A stretch of DNA of 64,000 bases, from NCBI GenBank assembly GCA_015075585.1, contig JABTUB010000001.1:930001-994000 (forward strand), given 5' to 3'. The translations under genes and the position numbers were made by a program. Positions 44,210-52,231 of this stretch are shown here, one piece after another. The notes beneath the pieces are model-generated. The model was not told where the DNA came from. It ran no database searches and saw only the letters and a program-made list of their open reading frames with translations. Position 1 is the first letter of the stretch. Every line of letters begins with the position of its first letter. Source of the stretch: Chloracidobacterium sp. Lineage in GTDB: Bacteria; Acidobacteriota; Blastocatellia; Pyrinomonadales; Pyrinomonadaceae.

Positions 44210-44227
44210 AGTGTGAATTGTCGAAAG

Positions 44228-44264
44228 CGGGCGTCTCCGGTACTGAGATGTCCGTTTTCTTTTT
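44228..44264 (+). terminator. Terminator after tRNA-Gln
   Basis: Stem CGGGCGTCTC / GAGATGTCCG (10 pairs, two of them G-U), seven-base loop, then TTTTCTTTTTG. Confidence 0.8.
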
Positions 44265-44311
44265 GCGGAGTTCGAGGTTTGATTTAACGGGCAACGCCCG
44301 ATATTGATCAG

Positions 44312-45268
44312 ATGAGCGTTACAGGAAAGATCAAGATATTCACAGGCACGGCACACCCGGCGCTGGCCGAGGAGATCTGTGCGCACCTCGGCTGTGATAT
44401 CGGCAGTGCCGTAACCGCCCGCTTTTCGGACGGCGAGTTCAATTTTCAGATCGGCGAGAATGTCCGCGGACACGATGTTTTTATCGTCCAGCCGACCTGT
44501 CCGCCCAGCGACCGGCACTTGATGGAACTGCTGATCATGATCGATGCTTTCACCAGAGCATCAGCAGAACGTGTAACGGCGGTTATTCCGTATTTCGGCT
44601 ATGCGCGTTCGGACAAGAAAGACCGCCCGCGTGTGCCGATCGCCGCGAAGATGGCGGCAAATATCATCACAAAGGCAGGTGCGCACCGTGTACTCACGAT
44701 CGACCTGCATGCGTCGCAGATCCAAGGGTTCTTTGATATTCCGGTGGATCATCTTTATGCGGCCCCGGTCGTGGTTGATTACTTTAACCGCAATCCGATA
44801 GACAATTTGATCGTGGTGGCTCCTGATACCGGCGGTGCTGAACGTGCAAGAGCGTATGCAAAGCGGCTGGATGCCGGGCTTGCACTCTGCGACAAGCGTC
44901 GTGAGCGAGCGAATGAGGCAGACGTAATGAATATCGTGGGCGATGTTCGGTCGAAGAACTGCCTGATAATAGACGATATGTGTGATACGGGCGGGACGAT
45001 CTGCAAGGTGGCGGAGGCTCTTCACCGCTCGGGTGCCGATCAGATCTCGGCCTGCTTTACGCACGGAGTCCTCAGCGGAAATGCGATTGACAATATCACA
45101 AATTCGCATCTGACAAAGGTGATAGTTACCAATACTATCCCTACCGACGACAAGGCGCAGGCGTTGATCGATTCGGGTCGGCTTGAGGTTTTGAGCGTGG
45201 CCGGCCTGTTGGCATCGGCAATACGCTCTATACATGATGAAACGAGTGTTTCGTCATTGTTCATTTAG
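44312..45268 (+). CDS. prs: Ribose-phosphate pyrophosphokinase
   Basis: 318 residues. It makes PRPP from ribose 5-phosphate and ATP for nucleotide, His and Trp synthesis. Key elements are IFTGTAHPALAEEI at the start, RFSDGEFNFQIGENVRG, the catalytic YGYARSDKK-like FGYARSDKKDRPR loop, the DLHASQIQGFFDIPVDHL segment and the PRPP loop IIDDMCDTGGTI. The length is standard for bacterial class I enzymes. It heads the prs-rplY-pth order, which is common in bacteria. Confidence 0.96.
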   Translation: MSVTGKIKIFTGTAHPALAEEICAHLGCDIGSAVTARFSDGEFNFQIGENVRGHDVFIVQPTCPPSDRHLMELLIMIDAFTRASAERVTAVIPYFGYARSDKKDRPRVPIAAKMAANIITKAGAHRVLTIDLHASQIQGFFDIPVDHLYAAPVVVDYFNRNPIDNLIVVAPDTGGAERARAYAKRLDAGLALCDKRRERANEADVMNIVGDVRSKNCLIIDDMCDTGGTICKVAEALHRSGADQISACFTHGVLSGNAIDNITNSHLTKVIVTNTIPTDDKAQALIDSGRLEVLSVAGLLASAIRSIHDETSVSSLFI

Positions 45269-45308
45269 ATCGCGGAGCAGATCCGGATGGCTGCTCGATA
45301 AAAAGGAT

Positions 45309-45953
45309 ATGGCAAACAAATTTGTAGTAAATGCTGAAAAGCGTGATGAACGCGGCAAGAATGACGCACGGCGTCTCCGTGTGGCGGGCAAGATCCCTGC
45401 GGTGGTTTATGGCGGCGGGTCTGAGAATATGTCCGTCGCGGCGCCGTTGGCCGAACTTGCGGCTATTCTGCGCAGCGATACAGGCGTCAACACGGTCTTT
45501 TCGCTGGATATCGCCGGCGAAGGCGTTCATGATGTGATCTTTCAGGACCGCCAGATCGACCCGATCATGGGCAGGCTGATCCACGCCGACCTTCGACGCT
45601 TTGCAAAGGGCGAAAAGATCGAGATGCTGGTTCCCGTTCATCTGACGGGCCACGCCGAAGGGCTTAGCGAGGCCGGATCTGTACTTTCGCATGCTTTGCG
45701 TGAGGTGAAGGTGCTTTGCGAACCAACCAAGACGCCTGAGTTCTTTGAGATCGACGTTACCGAGCTTGCTGCGGGACATGCGATCCATGTTTCGAGTATT
45801 AAGGTTGAGGAAGGTGTCGAGATCCTCGAAGACCCCGAGACCGTTATCGCATCGATCTTGATCGTAAGCGAGGCGAGCCTTGAACCGCAGCTTGAGGAAG
45901 GTGCTGAACCCGTAGTTGCGGGCGAAGAACCTAAGCCTGACGCAGCGGAATAG
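45309..45953 (+). CDS. rplY: 50S ribosomal protein L25 (Ctc form)
   Basis: 214 residues. It binds 5S rRNA through its N-terminal beta-barrel (residues 1-95, with KIPAVVYGGG and HADLRR) and has the extra C-terminal TL5/Ctc domain (about 100-190). I chose the ATG at 45309 (MANKFVVNAEKRDERGK) because the family starts there; upstream codons overlap the end of prs. The C-terminus ends in an acidic tail (EEGAEPVVAGEEPKPDAAE). Confidence 0.94.
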   Translation: MANKFVVNAEKRDERGKNDARRLRVAGKIPAVVYGGGSENMSVAAPLAELAAILRSDTGVNTVFSLDIAGEGVHDVIFQDRQIDPIMGRLIHADLRRFAKGEKIEMLVPVHLTGHAEGLSEAGSVLSHALREVKVLCEPTKTPEFFEIDVTELAAGHAIHVSSIKVEEGVEILEDPETVIASILIVSEASLEPQLEEGAEPVVAGEEPKPDAAE

Positions 45954-45967
45954 GCAGTGCGTTCGAC

Positions 45968-46531
45968 GTGAGCGGTTGGCTGGTCATCGGTCTCGGTAAT
46001 CCGGGCAGCGAGTATGAAAGGACAAGGCATAATGTCGGTTTCATGGCCGTTGATCTGCTTGCAGCGAGGATGCAAACCTTGGTCAAACGTCTTGAGTGCC
46101 GATCATTCATCGGCCGCGGAATGCTTGACGCAACTGCTGTCGAATTGGTAAAGCCGCAGACATTCATGAATTTGAGCGGAGAGGCGGCACGGTGTCTGTT
46201 GGCAAAAGAGGCTCGAAGCATTGAAAGGCTGATCGTGATCTCGGATGACGCGGCGATTCCGTTCGGTTCGCTTCGGATAAGACGCAGCGGCAGCCACGGC
46301 GGGCAGAACGGCCTTAGGTCGATGATCGAGCAGTTGAAAACACAGGAATTCGCACGCGTGCGTATCGGCATCGGGCCGGATCATCCGATAAGTGATCTGA
46401 GCCGCTTCGTTCTGGAGAAATTCTCAAAGAAAGAAGCTGATGTACTTGGTGAAACGATCGGGCGCGCGGCAGACGCCGTCGAGGTCATCATCCGGAACGA
46501 TATTGATACCGCGATGGCGAGGTTTAATTAA
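45968..46531 (+). CDS. pth: Peptidyl-tRNA hydrolase
   Basis: 187 residues. It releases tRNA from prematurely dropped peptidyl-tRNA. The N-terminal motif LVIGLGNPGSEYERTRHNVGF includes the catalytic H21. KPQTFMNLSG supplies the conserved Asn, DDAAIPFG corresponds to the catalytic Asp region, and GSHGGQNGLRSM is the third signature. It starts at GTG 45968, 14 bases after the rplY stop. Confidence 0.95.
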   Translation: MSGWLVIGLGNPGSEYERTRHNVGFMAVDLLAARMQTLVKRLECRSFIGRGMLDATAVELVKPQTFMNLSGEAARCLLAKEARSIERLIVISDDAAIPFGSLRIRRSGSHGGQNGLRSMIEQLKTQEFARVRIGIGPDHPISDLSRFVLEKFSKKEADVLGETIGRAADAVEVIIRNDIDTAMARFN

Positions 46532-46548
46532 GATTTTGATGTTCCCTT

Positions 46549-46601
46549 GCTTCATCAACTATATGGTGAGGCTGGTTGGCCGAAAGGAGAGAATTAAGTA
46601 A
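46549..46601 (+). promoter_or_regulatory. Stem-loop in the rpsF leader
   Basis: GCTTCATCA (46549-46557) can pair with TGGTGAGGC (46564-46572) over nine positions, two of them G-U, with a six-base loop. It is followed by TTGGCCG and an AAGGAG ribosome site. Many bacteria carry an S6:S18-binding structure with a CCG element before rpsF; this could be one, but I cannot verify the fold. Confidence 0.3.
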
Positions 46602-47000
46602 ATGAGAACTTACGAAGTAATGTACATCGTCGATCCGGACACTCCGGCAGACAGGATCGCCAAGTTGAACGAGGCAGTCGGCAAACTTGTCGAGAAGGAA
46701 GGCGGTGAGGTCGTGCATATGGAAGATATCGGACTCCGACAGCTTGCATATCCGATCCAGAAGAAGCAAACGGGACATTATGTCCTGTTCGAGATCAAAG
46801 GCTCCGGTCAAGAGATCGCAGAGCTTGAACGTCGTATGCGCGTCAACGATATGATAATTCGGCACATAACCGTCCGTGTCGATCTTGACCGCAAAAAGGC
46901 CGATGCGTCCCGCGCAAAACGCGAGGCACGCCAGGCCAAGAGGGCGAAGTTCGCTCCGCCGACCGAGACGACAACGGAGGCTCCTGCTGCAGAAGCATAA
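46602..47000 (+). CDS. rpsF: 30S ribosomal protein S6
   Basis: 132 residues with the S6 ferredoxin-like fold: MRTYEVMYIVDPDTP at the start, HMEDIGLRQLAYPIQKKQTGHYVLFEI in the middle and DMIIRHITVRVD near the end. After about residue 105 comes an added basic then Thr/Glu/Ala-rich tail (PTETTTEAPAAEA). A clear AAGGAG site precedes the ATG. It is the first gene of the rpsF-rpsR-rplI-dnaB group. Confidence 0.96.
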   Translation: MRTYEVMYIVDPDTPADRIAKLNEAVGKLVEKEGGEVVHMEDIGLRQLAYPIQKKQTGHYVLFEIKGSGQEIAELERRMRVNDMIIRHITVRVDLDRKKADASRAKREARQAKRAKFAPPTETTTEAPAAEA

Positions 47001-47021
47001 TTCGGCGGCATCAGAAAAGTT

Positions 47022-47303
47022 ATGACAGAAAAAGAAATGGAAATGATGGACGATCGCGACCTTGGGGTCGGTGAAGACGTTATCGGCGATCGGCCCCGGC
47101 GTTATCATCGCCGCCGCCCGCGTTTGATCGTACCGGATTATGTTGATTGGAAGGATGCCGATCTCTTAAGGCAGTTCATACCGGAGCGGGGCAAGATCAT
47201 GCCGCGCCGCATATCCGGCATCACTGCAAAAGATCAGCGTAGGATCGCGACCGCCATCAAGAGGGCGCGTTCGATGGCGATCTTGCCTTTCGTTGCGGAT
47301 TAA
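47022..47303 (+). CDS. rpsR: 30S ribosomal protein S18
   Basis: 93 residues. The conserved core is [35 protein letters not shown], given here as the region about 45-78, followed by [16 protein letters not shown]. The N-terminal 35 residues form an acidic then Arg-rich extension. S18 pairs with S6 on the platform of the small subunit, which fits its position directly after rpsF. Confidence 0.96.
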   Translation: MTEKEMEMMDDRDLGVGEDVIGDRPRRYHRRRPRLIVPDYVDWKDADLLRQFIPERGKIMPRRISGITAKDQRRIATAIKRARSMAILPFVAD

Positions 47304-47380
47304 GAGCCGAAATTTGCATCGGAGCGCGAGGCATTCGGCCGCGGCGCTTCCGTGCAGGGCTGATTATTGGAGAGATTACA

Positions 47381-47971
47381 ATGGCGAATACTACTATTTT
47401 ACTGCGCGAGGATATTGACTCGCTCGGAGGCCGCGGCGAGATCGTCAGGGTGCGTGCGGGTTATGCCCGCAACTATTTGCTGCCGCAGGGGCTTGCGACC
47501 TTGGCAACAAAGGGCAACGTCAAACAGATCGAGCAAGAGCGTGCCGCACTGCTTAAGAAGGCTGCTGTCGAGAAGGCGACCGCTGAGGCACAGCGTGACC
47601 AGATGGCGTCGATCGCACTCGAGTTCGCACGAAAGGCGGGCGATCACGGCCAGCTTTTCGGCTCGGTAACATCGATGGATATTGCGTCGGCTTTGAAGGC
47701 AAAGGGCTACGAGATCGACCGTAAGCGAATCATTCTGCGTGAGCCGATCAAGGAAACGGGACACTTTACGGTTTCGGTCAAGCTTCATCGCGAGGTTACA
47801 CTTGATATTCCGGTAAAGGTTACCACGGAAGGCGGAGAGATAATCGAGAAACCTGTCGAAGAGAAGGCTGTCGAGGCGGCACCGGCAACCACTTTTGAGG
47901 AAGCGGCCCCGGCCGCGGCGGAAAGCGGAGCGTCAGAGGCGGAAACCGCGGAAGAAGCAGCCGCAGAATAG
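47381..47971 (+). CDS. rplI: 50S ribosomal protein L9
   Basis: 196 residues. The N-terminal rRNA-binding domain (ILLREDIDSLGGRGEIVRV, GYARNYLLPQGLA) joins a long helix to the C-terminal domain (DHGQLFGSVTSMDIASAL, ILREPIKETGHFTVSVKLH). A Glu/Ala-rich tail of about 45 residues (from about 152) extends beyond the usual length of about 150. A strong terminator follows, separating it from dnaB. Confidence 0.95.
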   Translation: MANTTILLREDIDSLGGRGEIVRVRAGYARNYLLPQGLATLATKGNVKQIEQERAALLKKAAVEKATAEAQRDQMASIALEFARKAGDHGQLFGSVTSMDIASALKAKGYEIDRKRIILREPIKETGHFTVSVKLHREVTLDIPVKVTTEGGEIIEKPVEEKAVEAAPATTFEEAAPAAAESGASEAETAEEAAAE

Positions 47972-47997
47972 GTTCTTTCTCGGCGGGACATATGTTT

Positions 47998-48025
47998 AAC
48001 GGCACGGTTCATCCGTGCCGTTTTT
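47998..48025 (+). terminator. Intrinsic terminator after rplI
   Basis: Perfect stem AACGGCACGG / CCGTGCCGTT, loop TTCAT, followed by five T (48021-48025). Confidence 0.92.
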
Positions 48026-48146
48026 CGTTGTCGAGCAGGCATTTACTTTGATAAATATCACGGCTGCCGATATTTATGGACTTTCGAAATTTCGGTTTCG
48101 ACAACTATATTCCTTAGGGCTAGAATTACATTCACGGAACGGATCA

Positions 48147-49517
48147 ATGAAGCCAGCTGCAAGTAATTTCGGAGGACAATTTCTCGAAAAGCCATTACCG
48201 TCAAATGACGAAGCGGAACGTGCGGTTCTGGGTGCGATCCTGCTCGACGGCGACTTGATCTCGCAGGCCATCGAGCAGCTGAAGCCCGATGATTTCTATG
48301 TACCGCGGCATCGCAATGTCTTTAAGGCGATGATAGCTCTCTTTCAAAAGGGGGCGAAGATCGATCCGATCGCCATTGCCGAAGAACTGAAAAAAGATGA
48401 TCCGTATGAGGCGACAGGCGGCGTTACAAGCATCACGAACCTCAGTTTCGGGCTTCCGCATTATTCGAACATCCTAGACCACATCAAGATCGTTCGCGAT
48501 AAATCGCTGCTTCGCGAACTGATAAGGACGTGTAACTCGATAATCGGTGATGCGGCCGCCGAATCGGACGACGCAGAGATCATTCTCGATCATGCCGAGC
48601 AAGCGATCTTTGACCTTAGCGAGTCGAGAACTACGCAGGGGTTCGTGAGCATCAGCGACGCGACCGAGCGCTTTCTCCATCGTTTTAACGAACTCCGCGA
48701 GCGCGACGATCCGCGGCGGATCACGGGCCTTGCGACTGGTTTCTACGGGATCGACGATATGACCTCGGGGCTGCAAAGGTCCGACCTGATAATCGTTGCG
48801 GCACGTCCGTCGATGGGAAAAACGGCGTTTTGCCTTACGCTTGCACAGAATTGTGCGATCCATTCGGATGCGGTCGTTGCCTTTTTCTCGCTCGAAATGT
48901 CCACGGAGCAGCTCGCTATGCGTATGCTTGCGTCGGAGGCGAATGTCGATCTGAACCGCTTTCGCTCCGGTTCCTCTTCAGATGGTGAGATATCGAAGAT
49001 CAAAGATGCACTTGCGAGGCTCTTGGGAGCGAAGATACACATTGACGACACCGCCGGACTGTCGGTCATTCAAATGCGTGCGAAGGCGCGTCGGCTTGCT
49101 GCGGAACAAAAGCGTCTCGACCTGATAATTGTAGATTACCTGCAGCTGATGTCCGGCGGCACACGCAGTGAATCGCGTCAGCAGGAGGTTTCTTTGATCT
49201 CGCGCGAACTCAAGGCGCTTGCCAAGGAACTGAATGTGCCGGTCATCGCATTGTCACAGCTTTCGCGTGCTCCGGAAGCACGAAAGCCGCCGAAGCCCTT
49301 GCTCAGCGACCTGCGCGATTCGGGTTCTATCGAGCAGGATGCGGACATTGTGGCGTTCATTTACCGCGAGGCATATTACGACGCGACCGACGAGAACAAA
49401 TACACGGCCGAGGTAATAATCGCCAAACAGCGCAACGGCCCTACGGGCTCCGTCAAGCTGTCATTTCTCGGGCCTTCCACGCGATTCGAGAATCTATATG
49501 AAGATTCGAACTATTGA
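48147..49517 (+). CDS. dnaB: Replicative DNA helicase DnaB
   Basis: 456 residues from the ATG at 48147 (MKPAAS). The longer frame from 48015 would begin inside the terminator. The N-terminal DnaB domain starts at LPSNDEAERAVLGAILLDG. The RecA-like C-domain has Walker A with K225 in RPSMGKTAF, FFSLEMS, Walker B in LIIVDYLQLM, and H4 in VIALSQLSRAPE with RKPPKPLLSDLRDSGSIEQDAD, given here in two parts. It unwinds DNA at the replication fork. The gene order after rplI is widely conserved. Confidence 0.96.
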   Translation: MKPAASNFGGQFLEKPLPSNDEAERAVLGAILLDGDLISQAIEQLKPDDFYVPRHRNVFKAMIALFQKGAKIDPIAIAEELKKDDPYEATGGVTSITNLSFGLPHYSNILDHIKIVRDKSLLRELIRTCNSIIGDAAAESDDAEIILDHAEQAIFDLSESRTTQGFVSISDATERFLHRFNELRERDDPRRITGLATGFYGIDDMTSGLQRSDLIIVAARPSMGKTAFCLTLAQNCAIHSDAVVAFFSLEMSTEQLAMRMLASEANVDLNRFRSGSSSDGEISKIKDALARLLGAKIHIDDTAGLSVIQMRAKARRLAAEQKRLDLIIVDYLQLMSGGTRSESRQQEVSLISRELKALAKELNVPVIALSQLSRAPEARKPPKPLLSDLRDSGSIEQDADIVAFIYREAYYDATDENKYTAEVIIAKQRNGPTGSVKLSFLGPSTRFENLYEDSNY

Positions 49518-49523
49518 TCTGCA

Positions 49524-50051
49524 ATGACAGAAGACCTGTGCTTTCCGATCGGCGAGTTCGATATGAATTTCGAAGTATCGGCCGCCGCGCGTGCAGGCCG
49601 GATACAGGTTATTCGCGAGCTTCCGCTGCTGCTCAGCCGTGCGATCGCGTCATTAAGTGAAACGCAGCTCGATACGCGATATCGCCCTGACGGTTGGACG
49701 GTTCGGCAGACGGTTCATCATCTCGCGGACAGTCATGCGAACTCGCTCATTCGTTTTAAGCTGGCATTGACCGAAGATGAGCCGCCGACGATAAAGCCTT
49801 ATTTTCAAGAGCGTTGGGCCGAGCTTGCTGACACGGTTCTGCCGCCCGACATCTCGCTCAGAATGCTCGAGGCGATCCACACGCGGTGGGTAACGCTGCT
49901 CGAAGCAATGACAGATGCCGACTTTGCCAAGCAGTACATTCATCCGCACACCGGTAAATGGACATTGGAAGGCGCACTTGCTTTGTACGCTTGGCACTCG
50001 AAACATCACACGGCACACATCACTCGTTTGCGTGATCGAATGGGTTGGTGA
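49524..50051 (+). CDS. DinB-fold metal-dependent protein, YfiT / bacillithiol-transferase type
   Basis: 175 residues. The sequence closely follows the YfiT pattern: LCFPIGEFD at the start, YRPDGWTVRQTVHHLADSH and LALTEDEPPTIKPY. The four-helix DinB fold would place metal-binding histidines at H65/H66, H158 and H162 (AWHSKHH). YfiT relatives in Bacillus are thought to conjugate bacillithiol to electrophiles. Here that is inferred, but it fits the YpdA-type reductase at 6.4-7.3 kb. It starts six bases after dnaB. Confidence 0.82.
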   Translation: MTEDLCFPIGEFDMNFEVSAAARAGRIQVIRELPLLLSRAIASLSETQLDTRYRPDGWTVRQTVHHLADSHANSLIRFKLALTEDEPPTIKPYFQERWAELADTVLPPDISLRMLEAIHTRWVTLLEAMTDADFAKQYIHPHTGKWTLEGALALYAWHSKHHTAHITRLRDRMGW

Positions 50052-50141
50052 GGCGAGGTCGCCGCTTGCCGGGTTCATACGTTTCGGCATTTCATTATTC
50101 GAGCCGTTTGTAATACCCTTTTTCGTGATCTTGCTTCAATT

Positions 50142-51458
50142 ATGGGTTCGACCGGTCAAGGCAGGCTGATCTCGCTGGATGTATTCCGCGGCATGACGAT
50201 CGCGGGGATGGTACTCGTGAATAACCCCGGCGGTCCGCCGGTCTATTGGCCGCTCGAACACGCCGAATGGAACGGCCTGACGCCTACCGATTGGATCTTT
50301 CCGTTCTTTCTGTTCATTGTCGGCGTTGCGATCTCATTCTCGCTCGGTAAACGTGTCAGAGAAAGGCCGGGCCGCGGCGTTTATACGAAAATTGTCATCC
50401 GTGCGGTGTCGATATATCTTTGCGGTGCGGCCATCTCGACCATTCCGTTCTTTCAGTTCCAAGCGTCCGACGCTCCCGACGCCGTAAAGCTCATCGTGTG
50501 GCTTCTGTTCGCGGCCGCGTTGTTTTTCCTGCTGTTGCGGAGGTTCAAAACGGCAGCGGTGCTTGCGGCCGCTGCCCTCGCAGGCATCGCGTTAATGAAC
50601 CTCGCAAGCTGGAACATCGTCGCGTACAACTACTCGACGCTGCGGATCATGGGCGTACTTCAGCGGATCGCCGCTGTTTATCTCGTCACATCGATACTGT
50701 TCCTGCATTTCAGCGGGAAACAGCTTCTCGGCATTTCCGTTGCTATCCTGCTCGGATATTGGGCATTGCTGACGCTCGTGCCCGTGCCCGGCTGCGAGGT
50801 TACGACAATGAACGACAAGGCCTGCAACCTTGCGGCGTACATCGACAGGCTTATTCTTACCGAAAACCATATCTGGCGCGGCGGCAAGGTTTACGACCCC
50901 GAAGGCATTTTATCGACGCTGCCTGCGATCGTTACCGCGATCTCGGGCGTTCTGGCCGGCAAGTGGCTGATGAAGGGAGGCGACGCATCCGCCGCGGCTT
51001 CGGCGTCCTCGGAGAAAGCCAACGTTCTGTTTGCGTTCGGCGTGCTGCTGTTGGCGCTCGGCTTCGTTTGGAACAGCTGGTTCCCGATGAACAAATCGCT
51101 TTGGACAAGCTCGTATGTGGTTGCGACGAGCGGGCTTTCGCTGCTTGTCCTCGGTGTTTGCTATTGGGCGATCGATCTTAAGGGCTATCGGCGTTGGGCT
51201 TGGCCGTTCGAGGTATTTGGTGCGAACGCGCTCGCGCTGTTCGTCTTTTCGGGGATAATGGCCCGCATCCTGATCTCGTATCGTGTTGACGGTGCCGAAG
51301 GCAAGCCTGTCTCGCTGCTCGGTTGGGTGATGCAGAACGTCTATCTTCCGCTTGCGTCGCCGATAGATGCGTCGTGGATGTACGCCGTCACCTTCATTCT
51401 TTTTTGGCTTTTCCTTATGTGGCTGCTTTATCGGCGGCGGATCTACATAAAGCTTTAG
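50142..51458 (+). CDS. NagX-like membrane acyltransferase (heparan-alpha-glucosaminide N-acetyltransferase family)
   Basis: 438 residues with about ten to eleven membrane helices. The N-terminus (GRLISLDVFRGMTIAGMVLVNNPGG) and WNGLTPTDWIFPFFLFIVGVAISFSLG match the DUF5009/NagX group related to eukaryotic HGSNAT, which moves acetyl groups across the membrane to amino sugars. The conserved Asp of SLDVFRG and the TD of PTDW are present. The likely substrate is an amino sugar of the envelope, but that is family inference only. The region 50052-50141 upstream is non-coding. Confidence 0.83.
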   Translation: MGSTGQGRLISLDVFRGMTIAGMVLVNNPGGPPVYWPLEHAEWNGLTPTDWIFPFFLFIVGVAISFSLGKRVRERPGRGVYTKIVIRAVSIYLCGAAISTIPFFQFQASDAPDAVKLIVWLLFAAALFFLLLRRFKTAAVLAAAALAGIALMNLASWNIVAYNYSTLRIMGVLQRIAAVYLVTSILFLHFSGKQLLGISVAILLGYWALLTLVPVPGCEVTTMNDKACNLAAYIDRLILTENHIWRGGKVYDPEGILSTLPAIVTAISGVLAGKWLMKGGDASAAASASSEKANVLFAFGVLLLALGFVWNSWFPMNKSLWTSSYVVATSGLSLLVLGVCYWAIDLKGYRRWAWPFEVFGANALALFVFSGIMARILISYRVDGAEGKPVSLLGWVMQNVYLPLASPIDASWMYAVTFILFWLFLMWLLYRRRIYIKL

Positions 51459-51557
51459 CGGGCTTCATTTTCGCGAAGCGGCAATGCGATCCGTGACCTT
51501 CGAGTTGCGGGACCGCGTTGCCGTATTGCTGATCTGATCGCGTTCAGATTCGGCGGT

Positions 51558-52040
51558 TCACTGCTCATCCGCCGGTATCTTTTGCATTGTGATCGTTACC
51601 ATTGGCGAATCGCCCCCCGTTCGGTTGTATGAGATCCAGTAGCCGGCTTTCGGGTAGCGGATCATTTGATATATATGGCCGTCCGCTTCGGGTTTTGCGG
51701 TTGCTGCCTTGCCAAAAACGTCGCCGATCTTTGGCGTTGCGGCATCAACCTTAAAATACATAGCCGAGATCGCGCTGACATTGTTGTCGGCATCAAGAGC
51801 AACCTGCGCGGCTTCGTCCTCCGAAAAGGTAAAGTAAAAGCCTTTGTCATCCTTTGCGGCGGCATCTTTTTTGATCGTGTTCTCGACGTCTTTGGCCGGC
51901 ATTCCGATCTTGATGCCCCGGAATTCCGTCATTACGGGTACGGCGTCGTCATTTGCCTTCTGCGCCGAAACTGCCGACGCCGCAAGGATAATTACGCCAA
52001 ACCCCAAGATAACGCACGCGAAACGCGATAACTTTGTCAT
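51558..52040 (-). CDS. Small exported protein of unknown function
   Basis: 160 residues with a signal peptide (FACVILGFGVIILAASAV, cleavage near SAQKA). The mature part contains FRGIKIGMPAKDVENTIKK, a pattern reminiscent of SmpA/OmlA-like 'I.iGMt..EV...lG' domains, then FYFTFSEDEAAQVALD. It has no lipobox and no catalytic motif. I do not recognise a specific family. It stands alone, divergent from the restriction locus. Confidence 0.7.
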   Translation of the reverse strand: MTKLSRFACVILGFGVIILAASAVSAQKANDDAVPVMTEFRGIKIGMPAKDVENTIKKDAAAKDDKGFYFTFSEDEAAQVALDADNNVSAISAMYFKVDAATPKIGDVFGKAATAKPEADGHIYQMIRYPKAGYWISYNRTGGDSPMVTITMQKIPADEQ

Positions 52041-52231
52041 AACGCTGACCTCCTCGACATGAATTTGCCCGATGTGGAAATTCTACGCCAAAAAGCCGCG
52101 CGAATCAACGGACGCGAAAGCCCGCCGCGTGCAGTCGCGGTGCGAGGATCCTATCACTGCTGTTAAAATTGATGCTAAAATGTCCGCAACTCACTTATCG
52201 TGAAATTCTCCGGCATCGTAAATTAAAAACT

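Noticed and set aside
48015..48146. Longer N-terminus for dnaB
   Set aside because: It would start inside the rplI terminator, and the added residues are unlike DnaB.
52169..52231. Longer N-terminus for hsdM
   Set aside because: The added 21 residues do not fit the HsdM family, which begins at the FEQAFKNID segment; GTG at 52232 is in place.
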